Source of the DNA: Monosporascus cannonballus
Lineage: Eukaryota; Ascomycota; Sordariomycetes; Xylariales
Direction: 5' to 3'
Assembly (NCBI GenBank): GCA_004154925.1
Contig: QJNS01000114.1
Span: 185,702-249,701 of the forward strand
DNA length: 64,000 bases
The position numbers and the translations under genes are program-made. Of the stretch, positions 1 to 10,761 are shown in pieces; position 1 is the first letter of the stretch, and every line of letters begins with the position of its first letter. Below the pieces are notes generated by a model that worked only from the letters and a program-made list of their open reading frames with translations, was not told the DNA's origin and did not search any database.

Positions 1-706
1 AGCTCAGCGTGGCCACTTTCGTGTCTTGTCAGCGCCCAACGAGACATGCTCCAACCCCAGCATATTCCACTTAAGATACTGCCGGACCGGGCGAAATCTG
101 CCAGTGACAGGAGTTGTGTGCTCCGTAACACGGACAATCGGAAGTCATGAGTTTCTAGTTATTCTAGAATTTCCCTGTCAATCGCTACCCTACCGAATAA
201 CTGATTGTATAACTGGTTGCACGAAGTTCGTTTCTTGATAACGTCGTTCAGACAGGAAACGAATTAACCCCAACATGGGCTAGAGGACTAACAGTTAAGC
301 TCCTAAGTGAGGTGTCAGCTGCTATTCCGAGTATCACGACATTTAGTCCACTGATGGATAATATTCGATGTGGGCGTAATCAAATCAACCCAGCCTGGAA
401 CCTATGGATATTCCCCCCCATTCCACCTGGCGTTATATACTGATGGGTAGTACTTGCGAATCTCAGCCTTCTGACTAAGCCACGCCCCCGAGGTTCCGTC
501 TTATACTGTCCTTCAGACCAGTGTAACATTCTTGGCCATATCGGTTCTTCAGCAGCTTCACTCCAAGGGCATTATCCACCTCGCTCAGGTCCCGACTTAG
601 CTCCGGGGTATTTTCAGGGAGTCATCTCCCCGGTCTGAGCTCTCTGAAAACATCTAATATATCATTCCAGTTGTTTACGGATATACCAAGGCGATAATCC
701 GCTCAT
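1..706. other. Intergenic, no gene recognised
   Basis: Only short, unrelated open frames are present on either strand and none carries a recognisable motif. The stretch is downstream of the decayed reductase, which reads leftwards, and is probably noncoding or too degraded to read. Confidence 0.4.
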
Positions 707-1559
707 TCACAACATTCCGTCCACGGCCGCGGTAAGATGTAGGCGCGCATTATCGATGTCATTAATCATGTGTTGAGGGAGAGTGGCGACCGTGAGATCC
801 GTCTTCCCTTCGTACATGTCGATGATCATCGTGCTAGCCCAACTGTCCTTGGAAACGATCCGCCCAATGTTGAAGTTGGGGGCGGTCCTGAGGCGCTTAG
901 CCAGACGATACAAAATCCGAGGTAGAAGACCTGGAAGACCCACGCAGTTCACTGTGAAGACAGGCTGGTACTCTTTTACAAACTCCCCCAACGCAAACTC
1001 TGACTTCACCTTGCTACCAATGTAAACGAGATAGAGGTTACCTTTCTGCGTGACGTATGCGTCGACCCTCGGTGTTCCAAAGGTTCCTGTCGACCTTGAA
1101 CGTTTCATTGGGCTTGGACAGAGTAGCGGCAACGGAAGAGCTTGTGTAGACGAAGTGCTCAACTCTAGGCTCTTTCAAAGCCGAATTCAGAATCGAGACA
1201 ACGCCCTAGACGGCCAGTCCCACCACCTCTTTTGGACCGGATGACCACAAAGTGGGCGTAGCAATGTGGATTATGACATCGATGTATTCGACCGCTTCGC
1301 CGAAGGCACTCTCCACGTCCATTCCGGGGACTACCACGATCTTATAGTGTGACGGGCTTGGAGACATCTGACATGCTCGCCTTGGCTGCTAATTTGGACG
1401 TCCCACGTACTCGTATCCGGCCTCCAGCGCCTCAAATATAACGTTGCTCGCGATGGAGCCCGTTGCGCCTGTGATGGGGATAGGGGAGCCTTTAGGCAAA
1501 ACGAGGTCCGGATTATCCCGTACGGCCTGATGAGACCGTGAAGTCAGGCTCTCACTCAT
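707..1559 (-). pseudogene. Decayed NAD-dependent epimerase/dihydroflavonol-reductase-like (Gre2-type) reductase
   Basis: Extended short-chain dehydrogenases of this kind reduce ketones or aldehydes with NAD(P)H. The likely start is near 1559. The N-terminus has a Rossmann glycine motif (ITGATGSIASN), but the last conserved positions of the strand have drifted. Downstream the reading continues through DVESAFGEAVEYIDVIIHIATPT to an in-frame TAG near 1208, then VVSILNSALKEPRVEHFVYTSSS, the typical centre of the family. A frameshift near 1080 moves the rest to another frame, where the YIGSK (YxxxK catalytic type), PNFNIGRIV and HMINDIDNARLHL segments are found. A GTGGGT...AG intron may lie before PNFNIG. 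At least one nonsense codon and one frameshift make it nonfunctional as read. It is a neighbour of a decayed terpene synthase and transporter, so a biosynthetic origin is plausible but inferred. Confidence 0.75.
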
Positions 1560-2659
1560 TAGGTTGATTCTGTTCATGAACAAGTCGCAAGTGGCATTGT
1601 TCTCGCAAAATCTGCATTCCGATTCCAATACTGTCAAGCGTGGACGGACGCCATGGTAACATCCGGTGAAGGATAGAAAAGTGGCATTCTTCCTGGATGT
1701 CTGTGAAACGTTAGATTCCGGCGTATTATCAACAGATGGTTGTTACCCTACCGCTCTGTCATCCACGTAGCGCTTCCGAGTACATCATCGCTTTACTTTG
1801 ATGACGACTGTCCAACCTTCTCGAGACAACATCTGGTGTGAGACAATGGAGCTACGCTGAGACTAGGGCAGGCATCAAACCTACCTACGAGTGAAACGAA
1901 TGTGCCTTAAAAAGGATGGGGGGAGAGCTAGAAGAACCTACCGCCAGATCACTCCTGGCTGAAAGGCACGATAAGGTTCGTGTTAGCCAGGCGTGGATGA
2001 GGGATTAACTTCTCATGGCACTTACAGAGGGCCGGTGAGAGTCTATGCTCCAGCTATTCAAAAGATAGGAAAGTAAGGGGAAAATTCGAGTCGTTGTAAG
2101 GGAGGTCCCGTCGGCATATATTGGCTTATGATTTTGTTGTGCCTACTACCACGTTTGACTTGACATTGTACTCTCTCCCTTTTAGTTATCGCGCGGAAAC
2201 TGCGTCTGCATGGGCTTTCCGTATGTTGTGTGGATCTAGTGATTGTCTATCTCAGGGACAGCGAAAGAACTAAAATTGCCAAATGAAAGAGTACCTAGTT
2301 TCGAACGGTCCCAGTATCTCTCTTCTCTTGAATTCTTGCCATGAATCACCATATTGGGGCTTACATGGGAATTGGCATAAAATTAGGGGCGTTTGAGAGT
2401 CTATCATCCGACTGTACAGGAACCATCGTCTATAATTTATTTTTCCCCTTGCCACCTCTCTTTGATGTTTGCTTCGGCACATTCCCTCGACGAGACGAAA
2501 TCAGGAATAATATCACATAAGTTGCAGGCTACCTGTTTCATTGGAAGCGGCTCAATAAATTGTAGAGATTATGGACTTAATGCATATGGACTCTCTTTTG
2601 AATCTTCCATATACGGAAGAACAGGGAGCGAGGCTACTGTCAATTGCTAGGGTGGGGGG
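1560..2659. other. Intergenic, no gene recognised
   Basis: No motif-bearing reading frame was found. The open frames near 2270-2650 overlap each other on both strands and look like chance. The right end runs into a G-rich tract at the assembly gap. Confidence 0.4.
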
Positions 2660-2669
2660 NNNNNNNNNN
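2660..2669. other. Assembly gap (10 Ns) between homopolymers
   Basis: Ten Ns are flanked on the left by a run of Gs and on the right by a G run followed by a long C run and a T run. The flanks are probably low-quality read ends, so the true distance across the join is unknown. Confidence 0.95.
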
Positions 2670-2709
2670 TTGCTCGGGGGCCCCCCCCCCCCCCTTTTTT
2701 TCTACTCCG

Positions 2710-2872
2710 TAGCGACCCACCAGCGAGGCGTCCGTCTTGTACATATATAGGGAACTTTCCCGTGAATAGTTAGGAAGAGACAGGCATTAATGATTTTCTA
2801 TTCACTACCCATATTACGGGCCACCTTCTAGGCAGCTTCTTCTGTCTTTCACTCTGTACTTCACCGTTTTCT
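2710..2872 (+). repeat. Dispersed repeat, copy A
   Basis: This segment aligns over about 130-150 bases with 17410-17560 on the same strand. Shared blocks include a TATATAGGG stretch, an ACCCATATT block and a CCACCTTCT block, in the same order and spacing. Many of the differences are transitions (C/T, G/A), as expected if RIP acted on a duplicated sequence. It carries no obvious coding content. The ends are approximate. Confidence 0.65.
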
Positions 2873-3149
2873 CTAGTAGATACTAGCCATTATATAAACC
2901 TCGAGCTTCACCTAGGATACAGGTCTATCGTCGACAAAGCTCTGGGTTGAGAGAGGAAACCACGCACATATAATGTGGTGGATCGAGCGCATTTGTTTAC
3001 GTACACGTCACAAATATTTCCGTGATGGCAGTAAGTTAGAAAACTGTTGTAACCGGAGCAGATTGGGGCAAGACTTCGCTTTGGAAAACACGCTTGCAAG
3101 TCTACCCCTGAGTAATCTGCCACTCGTCCGAGCGTCTCTAACATTGCTA

Positions 3150-4330
3150 ATACTCGTAGTACTGATTACACCTTTGAGGCCCGATACCGCTGTGTCGTTG
3201 TACTCCATTCTTCATTCCCACTCATCTATGACTCGAGCGCCTGTAGATACGCTCCCCATGGTCCCACTGTCCTTCACACCAAGAACTTGTTGTACGAGTC
3301 GTCCATGAGTCAACTCCCATTCTCGACATAAGGCATATAAGATGCGCCTCGAGGGCTGGTAAAGATTTCGGCCGTATCGCTAAGCGTATTGACAGCCGAA
3401 CCAGAGGAAACCGCCCTCGTGCCCGTTTTGGCTGGCGAGAAGCCCCTTTTCGAAGCTATAAATATCGGTCATCACAGAAAGTCGCTTTCCTGAAGTTGCG
3501 GTCAACTAGGCGCACCATAGCAAGGTCCTCGGGAGAGATTTGGAACGCCATGGGAAATCGCATGAGAGCACTTAAAAACCTGCGCGAATGGTCAGCTACT
3601 AGTGGAGTACGGTAAGAGGATGAAGCCGACTGACGGTGTCCCGAGATCTTCCATGCGGATACTCTGGGTTCTACTTTAATTCCATCCATTTCAATAGTGT
3701 GGGGTGCGTCTGGGCTCTCATAAATTCGAAGGTGGGCTCGAGTAATTCATCCGCCGATTCGCGATGGTGCCCTCTCATATGCTCCCACAGGTCCCTCGTC
3801 ATATATTCTACAGGCATATTGCGATCCGGCCTCACGTCACCACGGGACATAGCCATGAGCTTCTCGTTGTAGGCTCTGCCATCCTCGAGAACATGTCCCC
3901 AAGGAGACCTTGGGAGTTCAAGAGTCATCAGTGGCCAATCAATCCATAACGGCATTGCCAAGCATTGTATCAGAGAATCTTGGGGGACATAACACTTACC
4001 ATCTACCTAGAACAGAGGCGTCAGCAGCCAGCACACGAAGTGGATCCTATCATTCAGGGCCGTCAGGAAGGTAAAGCATGTCGCCCGTGGGAATCCCGAG
4101 GCAACAAACTTCTCGCGCACTTTCTCATTCGTGAGAGGCCAATCCTCAAGGAAATAGCCGTTGACATCGTTGCTAACCTGGCTTTCCGCGGACGAATCTT
4201 CGCTGTCCAGCGAGAACTTGGGTGGTTGATGACGACACCGTTAGCAGATTCAATGTCATACATAAAAACAACCGAGCCGGGGACGCGCACAAGAAGCGTT
4301 GCCGGAGAAGGCTGCGAGTTTAATCCTGGC
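3150..4330 (-). pseudogene. Decayed class I terpene synthase (sesquiterpene-cyclase type)
   Basis: Fungal class I terpene synthases cyclise prenyl diphosphates using an Asp-rich motif and an NSE triad. Read on the minus strand, several frames together recover the family. There is an RVP-type N-terminal segment near 4290, then about 70 residues with FLEDWPLTNEKVREKFVASG and HFVCWLLT (4222 to about 4010). A possible intron follows, then RAYNEKLMAMSRGDV and LEPTFEFMRAQTHP (about 3900-3680), SALMRFPMAFQISPEDLAMV (about 3590-3510), an NSE-like TDIYSFEKG (about 3465-3440) and RRILYALCREWELTHGRLV (about 3345-3285). At least four frame changes and several stops (for example TAG near 3670) separate them. 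In the NSE motif the Asn is Thr and the final Glu is Gly. The Asp-rich motif cannot be recovered cleanly at the intron boundary. The gene is clearly dead. Confidence 0.75.
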
Positions 4331-4989
4331 AAGATCCCGCAAGCGGGCAAGTTCCGGATGGTTTGGGGTTTTAATAACGTTTCAAGATCAAGATCCTCTA
4401 TTAATCTGTCTGGTCGTAGGCTGCCAGAAGTGGCTGGCTTGCTCGCGACGCCTTTCTGAGAACCAGGGTTATCTATTACGACACCGTTTCACTCGTCTAC
4501 ACAAGATGTATCCGGACAGGCTCCGTTCGGAGAATTGTTACTTTCACCACTTTAAACGCTCCCCGGGAGCCCACAAACGGTCATTATCATACGAGGAACA
4601 TCATCCGTATTGAGATATTGTAAGTTAGCATAGTGCTTCCGTCGTGAACGGCGGTAGTTTTAATCTTACTAGAGCACGCCTCGGAAAGTTATAACGCCCT
4701 CCCACAATAAAACAAGGGGTCGAGGATATCCATCGACTTTCGCAATTACTACACTTACATACGGGCCGCTAACCAGTGACGTAAAGATATAGACATACAA
4801 CCTAGGAACATGCGGTTACCATGGTATCTGGACTAACATTATCGTATATCGATATAGTTCCACTCCGCGCTGGGTATCCCCGTTCTAAAAGGAGCCAGGC
4901 AGCGGGTGCCACCGCTAAATCACACACGAGTCATAGATCGCGTATCTTCACACACCCCCCATGTCGCGCAGCTAACCCATAAGCGCGTA
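4331..4989. other. Intergenic, no gene recognised
   Basis: Upstream flank of the decayed terpene synthase and downstream flank of the decayed transporter. Only short overlapping open frames without motifs are present. Confidence 0.35.
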
Positions 4990-5833
4990 GTTCTAGACAG
5001 ACAACACTGGCGAAGGAAAGGAGACGCGACGGACGCAAAGCAGAAAAGCCGACACATCGCATCCCGGGCTGGACGGGGTTGGAGGCGAGTCGCGGGGCTT
5101 CGGCGGCTCAACGTCCCGGCGCAGGACGTAATGGGACCAGAAGTAGAAGAATTCAGCGATGCCGTACCCGACGAGCCGCGTTTCGGTTCCGGCGCACCTT
5201 GAAGATCTCCTTGGGCTTGCTGCGCCCGATGTCCATGGCATCCCGCTCCACCTGCAGAAGCATGTCCTTGTAGAAGAGGTCGCGGACGGTCTGGACCTTC
5301 TCGTAGCGCAGCCGCGAGATGGCCTTGTAGGCGTCGAGGCGACGGTTCTTTGTGAGGTACCATCGAGGCGACTGAGTTACGTCAGCAGTGGTTCCGTTTC
5401 GCGCCAATAGGGATGGACTACGAACCTCGGGGACGAAGAAGACGATAGCGCAGACCACCACGACGGGTATCATCGCGCTACCCATCATGAGCATCCAGTT
5501 CAGCCCGATAACTCTTTTGTCGCGCACGTGATAGAATTCTAGATCAGCGACGTAGCCCAGCATGATACCGAAGGCACAGTCCACATCTGCCATTGCATGA
5601 CCGGAGCACCTCGGAGCTTCGGCGGCGAGCACTCGGCCGCAAAGATCGGGGTCGTAGCGGACTTGGGACCGATACCAAGGCCTTAACCATAGCTGCCCCG
5701 TAGGCGTAGCCACAGTCTTACAAAAAGGGCCTGGATCTTGATAAGGTAAGTTAAAGGATGTTTTAAGATACAGGTGTGCTAGGCAGTATTCTGCAGCCAG
5801 GACCAACCAGCCGGCAACATCTAAGAGCACCAA
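4990..5833 (-). pseudogene. Truncated MFS sugar-type transporter remnant
   Basis: The best frame (5833 to 5153) contains, from its middle onwards, features of fungal sugar/H+ symporters: a membrane helix (CAFGIMLGYVADLEF), a second hydrophobic helix (LMMGSAMIPVVVVCAIVFFVPE), then the cytoplasmic-loop signature SPRWYLTKNRRLDAYKAIS and an LLQVERDAMDIG-type loop. The SPRWY signature is interrupted: the VPE end of the helix is separated from it by an insertion of roughly 15 residues that may be an unspliced or decayed intron. The N-terminal third does not resemble the family, and the frame is lost near 5153 where further helices should follow. A residual segment (YGIAEFFYFWSHYVLRRDVEPP) continues in another frame to about 5080. 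This is about a third of a normal 500-residue transporter. Confidence 0.65.
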
Positions 5834-5958
5834 CTGCCAACATTTCGATCATAAATACTGGCCCGAAAGGGCTCCTCAGGCCCTAGAGCACAGCTGTTGC
5901 GGCCTGGTCCACCTTAGCAGCTCATGTACAGCTGTAAGCACCCTTTTGATTACTACCA

Positions 5959-8455
5959 ATGCAATCGATCCTCAGTCTGTTGCCCTTTGGCGGAGCGGTG
6001 CGGGGTGTAGCCATTACAACAGGACTACCCCCCCCCTTTCTAACATCCCACCCTCGTCCCTCCACCATCAAACAGCACCGTTTCTATCAACCTTCTCGGT
6101 TACTAGCCACTATGTCTTTCACTCTAAGTAATTGGAGCCTAGACACCTCATGCGATGAATTCGGGTCTTTCAAACGTGAGGATCTACCACCGAAGAGTGG
6201 GTTATATGGGTCCGAACGAGCACCGTTCCAATCACCGTCCGGATTACCACCAGACTTACGTCCCCTGCCAGACGAAAATCGGCTGTGGGATGGCGTTGAC
6301 ACCTACGAGAACTATCGCTTCAGATATAAAAGATGGGAGGATTCCATGACAGAGGAGGAGAGGAAGACACTTCCGCCGCTCGCTCAAGGGCCCGTGTGGC
6401 TGGGACCGCACAGGGGACACCAGCCAAGCGGACCGCCTAGTCTGCCTCCGAAGAACGAGTGGAAGTCTGTGAAGGATAGCCACTTTGTCCACGACATTTT
6501 CCAGAAGGTTGACGAGACCATGCGGGAATACGAGCGCCATGACTCGGTAGGATCCTGCACGGTCTGCCATCCCTTTTCCCGTCAAGCCAAGATCTCGATC
6601 GAATATTCTGCTTTATCCGGGTCGTCCGGGTCTTATAGGCTTTGTGGAGTGCTCTTGCAGCGTGCTAGAGATTCCGGTAATTTTAACGATGGAAAAAGCA
6701 TTGAAGTATTAAGGGACGGTCCAACGCTGAGCTTAAGCATCAATGGTTAAGATCAAGCCATCTTTAGGCTGTATGTCACCACTGCTCAGTCAGATTACGG
6801 TACGTAATATACCTGTCGTACTGTCTCGCTTGTCAAGCCGCACAAAGTAACGCCGACACATTTTCTCACAGCGGGAGCTACTAATACTAGTACCTGGAAA
6901 CACAACACGCCCCGCTTTCCGGTTCTGCCAGACGAAAAGGGACCAGTTCGATTTGTTTTGCTCCGCCACTGGCTTAGGGCTTGCGATGAAACGCACAGGT
7001 GCTTTCCCATCTCTGGCCAACTGCCGCTTCCCGCGAGAGTCCTTGAGGTGCTCGACAACCGCGGTGCTGATATGCTACGACTTCGCTGTACAAAGCCAGG
7101 CGACATGGGGAGATACGTTGCCCTATCGCACCGGTGGAGTAACCTCGACAACTTTTGTACGTATCGATGCAACATTAAGCCTCGCCTGGCAGGGATCGAT
7201 TTCGAGAGTTTACCGAGGAGATTTCAGGACGCGGTCATCGTCACTCGAAAGCTCGGGATTCCGTTTCTCTGGATCGACTCGATTTGTATTATCCAATCTC
7301 ACCGGCAGGGCTCTGAAAGGTGTCCGGACGAATGCAGCGGGAGCTCCGACTTAAGCGTCGAGATTGGCAAGATGGAAGAGTACTTTGGTTCTGCCTATTG
7401 TACCATTGCCGCAACCTCAGTAACACACCAACGGGCCGACGAAGGGTTTCTGGAGCGTCGGTACGGTACAGAATGGGCGAGGGTCCCCGATAACTCGGGC
7501 AGTCTTCCCCCCGGTCTAAGCGCTGTCGACGATTTCCGCTGGGGCGCGCAGGACGCTAACCTTAACAGCAGGGGCTGGGTTCTGCAGGAAAGGGCTCTGT
7601 CCCGGCGAACCATCCATTTCATTTCAACCCAGGCGTACTGGGAGTGTGGCGGTGACGACATCCGCTGTGAAACCCTGAGCAGGTTGTACAAGTAAGTCCG
7701 GCGATTTTTGCATCCAGTTCCGGAAAAGTCGTAAAGCGGCTTTACTTAACCAACCCTTTTTAATCCCAGCCCGGCAGCCCGCCTTCTCAGCGACTTTGAA
7801 TTCCCGAGGCATGTCATAGGCTACGACCATGAGAACGCCATATCTCTCTTCCAAGCGCTTTTCACCCAGTATTCAAAGTGCGATTTGGCGTTCGCCACCG
7901 ACAGGTCTGTCGCACTGTCCTGCCTTGAATCTCGATTCGGAGAGGTCTTCGAAACCGAATGGCGCTATGGTATGTTTGGTTGCTACCTGCACCGATGCCT
8001 GCTTTGGCGGCGACCAGACGCAACGAACTTGAAGCGAATGCCGGCGGAGCCTGGCCGCGCCAAAATTCCGTCATGGTCCTGGATGGCCTACACTGGGGAA
8101 ATCACATTCATGGATGTCCCTTTCAGTCGCATCGAGTGGAACGAAGCGATCCAAATTCCTTTGCGGACGGCAGAAAGCGGCGGGCCGACTTGTAGTATTA
8201 GACTGATGGCTTCGGCTAGGGAGTGCCGGTTTACAGAAACTGACGAGCAGTGGAGGCAGTTGATTTTTGATACGAGTAACCAGGACCAGATGGTGGGATG
8301 TACAGAGCCTAAGGTGCGTTGTCGTCGGAAGGGAAGCGGGTCGATTGCATGACGAACAACAGTACTACGTCTTAGTTATAGCACCATTGGCCGAAGGCTG
8401 CGGCGAGTATCAAAGAGTCGGCATTGGTGCAATTAGGAAAAGGGGCTTATCTTAG
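5959..8455 (+). pseudogene. HET-domain (heterokaryon incompatibility) gene with two lesions
   Basis: HET proteins mediate nonself recognition and programmed cell death after hyphal fusion. The exons read 5959-6799, 6872-7691 and 7770-8455; introns are 72 and 78 nt with GTACGT/CACAG and GTAAGT/CCCAG borders. The start could also be the ATG at 6111. The N-terminal part carries SCTVCHPF and VLRDGPTLSLS segments. The HET core follows: YVALSHRWS, LPRRFQDAVIVTRKLGIPFLWIDSICIIQ, YCTIAATS, GWVLQERALSRRTIHF and YWECG. After the last intron, RAKIPSWSWMAYTGEI is typical of the C-terminal half. Two defects are seen. There is an in-frame TAA at 6748-6750 inside exon 1, explainable as CAA to TAA. A one-base frameshift lies near 8310, before VGREAGR and QYYVLVIAPL. 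Otherwise the frame is well kept, so inactivation looks recent. A sequencing error is possible for either lesion. Confidence 0.85.
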
Positions 8456-8469
8456 CATAGCAACCAAGC

Positions 8470-10330
8470 CTTAGCTTACATTTTCGAGATTAGGCCCCAA
8501 TTTTAAGGTTGTGGCTGCGCCGTGAGCGCAGCCGTGACTAGGGCCCTTTATTAAAAAGTAACTTTAAAAGTTTTACTATATTACGTAAACTATTTAAAAA
8601 CTTAATAAAATAAGAGAAGTTTTAAAATTTTCTTTTTATATAGTTTTTTATATATTTCTTTTTAAAATTTTAATATTTATAAAATAGAGAAAAAATTTAA
8701 AATAAATAACTATTATAATAATAATATTCTTTATATAAAAAACTTTTTTTCCATGTTGTATTACTTAACCTTGTCAAATCGTAAAACTATCAAGTATAAG
8801 ATTTACAAAAGTCGAAGTTTATTAGTAATTAAGTATTTGGCTTTAAAATAAAGCTTTACAAAACTAAATATATAATTTAACTTAGTCGTAAAAACGTTTC
8901 ATTAATTATTATATTTGAACATAATAAATATAGTTTATGTTATGCAAATTATACAATGTAATAATGCTTTATATATTTAGCTTAATTTTAAAAAAAAATA
9001 AAGTTTTGTAGAAACACAGCTCTTATAAAGTTGCGGCTGATAATGTCAGCTAGCCAGGTGTGCGTTAGCATACCAAATATAGAAAGGCTACCCACTGATC
9101 GGAACATATATACACCGTTGCTAGGCTACACAAAAAGTTGCACGCGTTGCGAGAGTGCACGCAATTAGCTGAATACAACAACGCAACTGATGTCTCTTAT
9201 ATCTGACGGGTAACTGACCAGCCGCCGACTCACCTACTAGTATAAATAACTATCTGGCAGCTAGCAGGAGACGCCAGATAGAAGTAACCTAATACACTCA
9301 CTTCTTAGAATCTGCTCTACAACTGGTCGAAGATCACCTCACTCTAGCCCACAGCTATCCATTATCTTACAGGTTTAAACTGATATTTATTTTATATAAA
9401 AGATGTTTGCTTTACGAGACTGAGGTATACAATCTATTCTAACTGTGAAAACTATCAATCAATCATCGTGTTCGAAAATACTAAGTATAGTATCTATTGT
9501 ACAAATTATATTATATAAAGATTTTCTGTGTATTTAGCTCAGCCTAGAAAATATAGCTTGATCTCAAAAGTATTATATAGAACTATAATGTTATATACTT
9601 GAATATAAATACTTTAGAAATATTATTATTAATTTAAGTTGCTATTTACAAATTTAACGTTATTTTATTAAAATTATATTTGTTAAAGATAAAATCGTAA
9701 AAATGATGAAGATGTGGAATTAAAAGAGAATATGGAATGTCGGCGAGCTAACTAGCTATATATGGGTCTGTCAAGGTCACCTGATATAGTGATGCATAGA
9801 TCTGTCATACTGGAACCCCTGGCGTACCTGTATAATCCCTAACAATATTTATATTTTTATACTTTTATATGTACTTTTTATATACTATTATTGTAAGAAT
9901 ATAACCTTTTAGAGCTAGGGGAAGAAATAGAACTAGAACAGATCTTTATATAAATTCTAATACGAACGTATCTAGTAACAGTTGCGAATACGATCGATAA
10001 GGATTCGTAGCTTAGTTGAGCTCACAATTAGTAATTAGTTACATTACAATTATATAGTATTATATTATTAATATTTTACAGTTTTCTTTTTTATTACAAC
10101 TTATTAGCTTTAAATTTGAGGATTATACAAGTAAATTGTTTATTAAACTTTATTTTATTTTATCATTGTTTTCTTTTATATTTATATATATATAATTTTA
10201 TTATAATATTTGTGCATTTCTTTACAATATCTTTAGTGATCTCGGTTTTATAAGTTAACGTTATCTTGTTATCGAAAATTTAACATTATTTATCTTTGGA
10301 AATTCTAATTTAGGAAGCTGGGGGTAGGCA
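8470..10330. repeat. AT-rich, RIP-like degraded repeat block
   Basis: Base composition drops sharply to very high A+T, with long TTTTA/TAATA runs and no open frame of note. A more balanced island sits at about 9010-9370 and contains a TATAAATA element. A second small island lies at about 9730-9845. Such blocks in filamentous ascomycetes are usually transposons mutated by RIP. The island near 9730 starts TGTC and its right edge ends in TAACA, a weak resemblance to LTR ends. No coding remnant of a transposase or reverse transcriptase could be read. Confidence 0.7.
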
Positions 10331-10761
10331 TTAGGGTATAGTAAGCTTGGCAATATTGGGTCTCAATGGCGGCTATATCGACTACATATACGAATATGCC
10401 ATCCTTGTTTGCTACAAGTTGCTCCGCCGTACTGCCGGAATATTTCATCTGGTCGTCTACCGTGGATGAACCTAGAACATCTCAGATTCATGACCACACA
10501 GCGAATTCTTCCCGTAGTTGAAGACAAATCCAGAGGCTGCTTTGCCTGTCCAACACAAAGGTATCTAACGCCAGCGCCGCAACGTAGAAACGCCTAAACT
10601 CTAGCCAGCTCTGCAGCGTTCGCCTCGCACAACCGGCCCATTAAGCTTGCTTGCTGACTTGATACTGCGGTCATTCATCGTCCTGGCCGTGAACCGTACA
10701 CACGCACAAAGTCCTAGAATTCCCTATCCCCGCCTCGCGCGATGTCTTGCATGATGCTTGT
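10331..10761. other. Intergenic, no gene recognised
   Basis: Normal-composition sequence between the AT-rich block and the end of the coiled-coil gene. It probably includes that gene's 3' region. No motif seen. Confidence 0.4.

Noticed and set aside
8470..10330. CRISPR or phage-like array in the AT-rich block
   Set aside because: No regularly spaced direct repeats; the fungal context and composition point to RIP instead.
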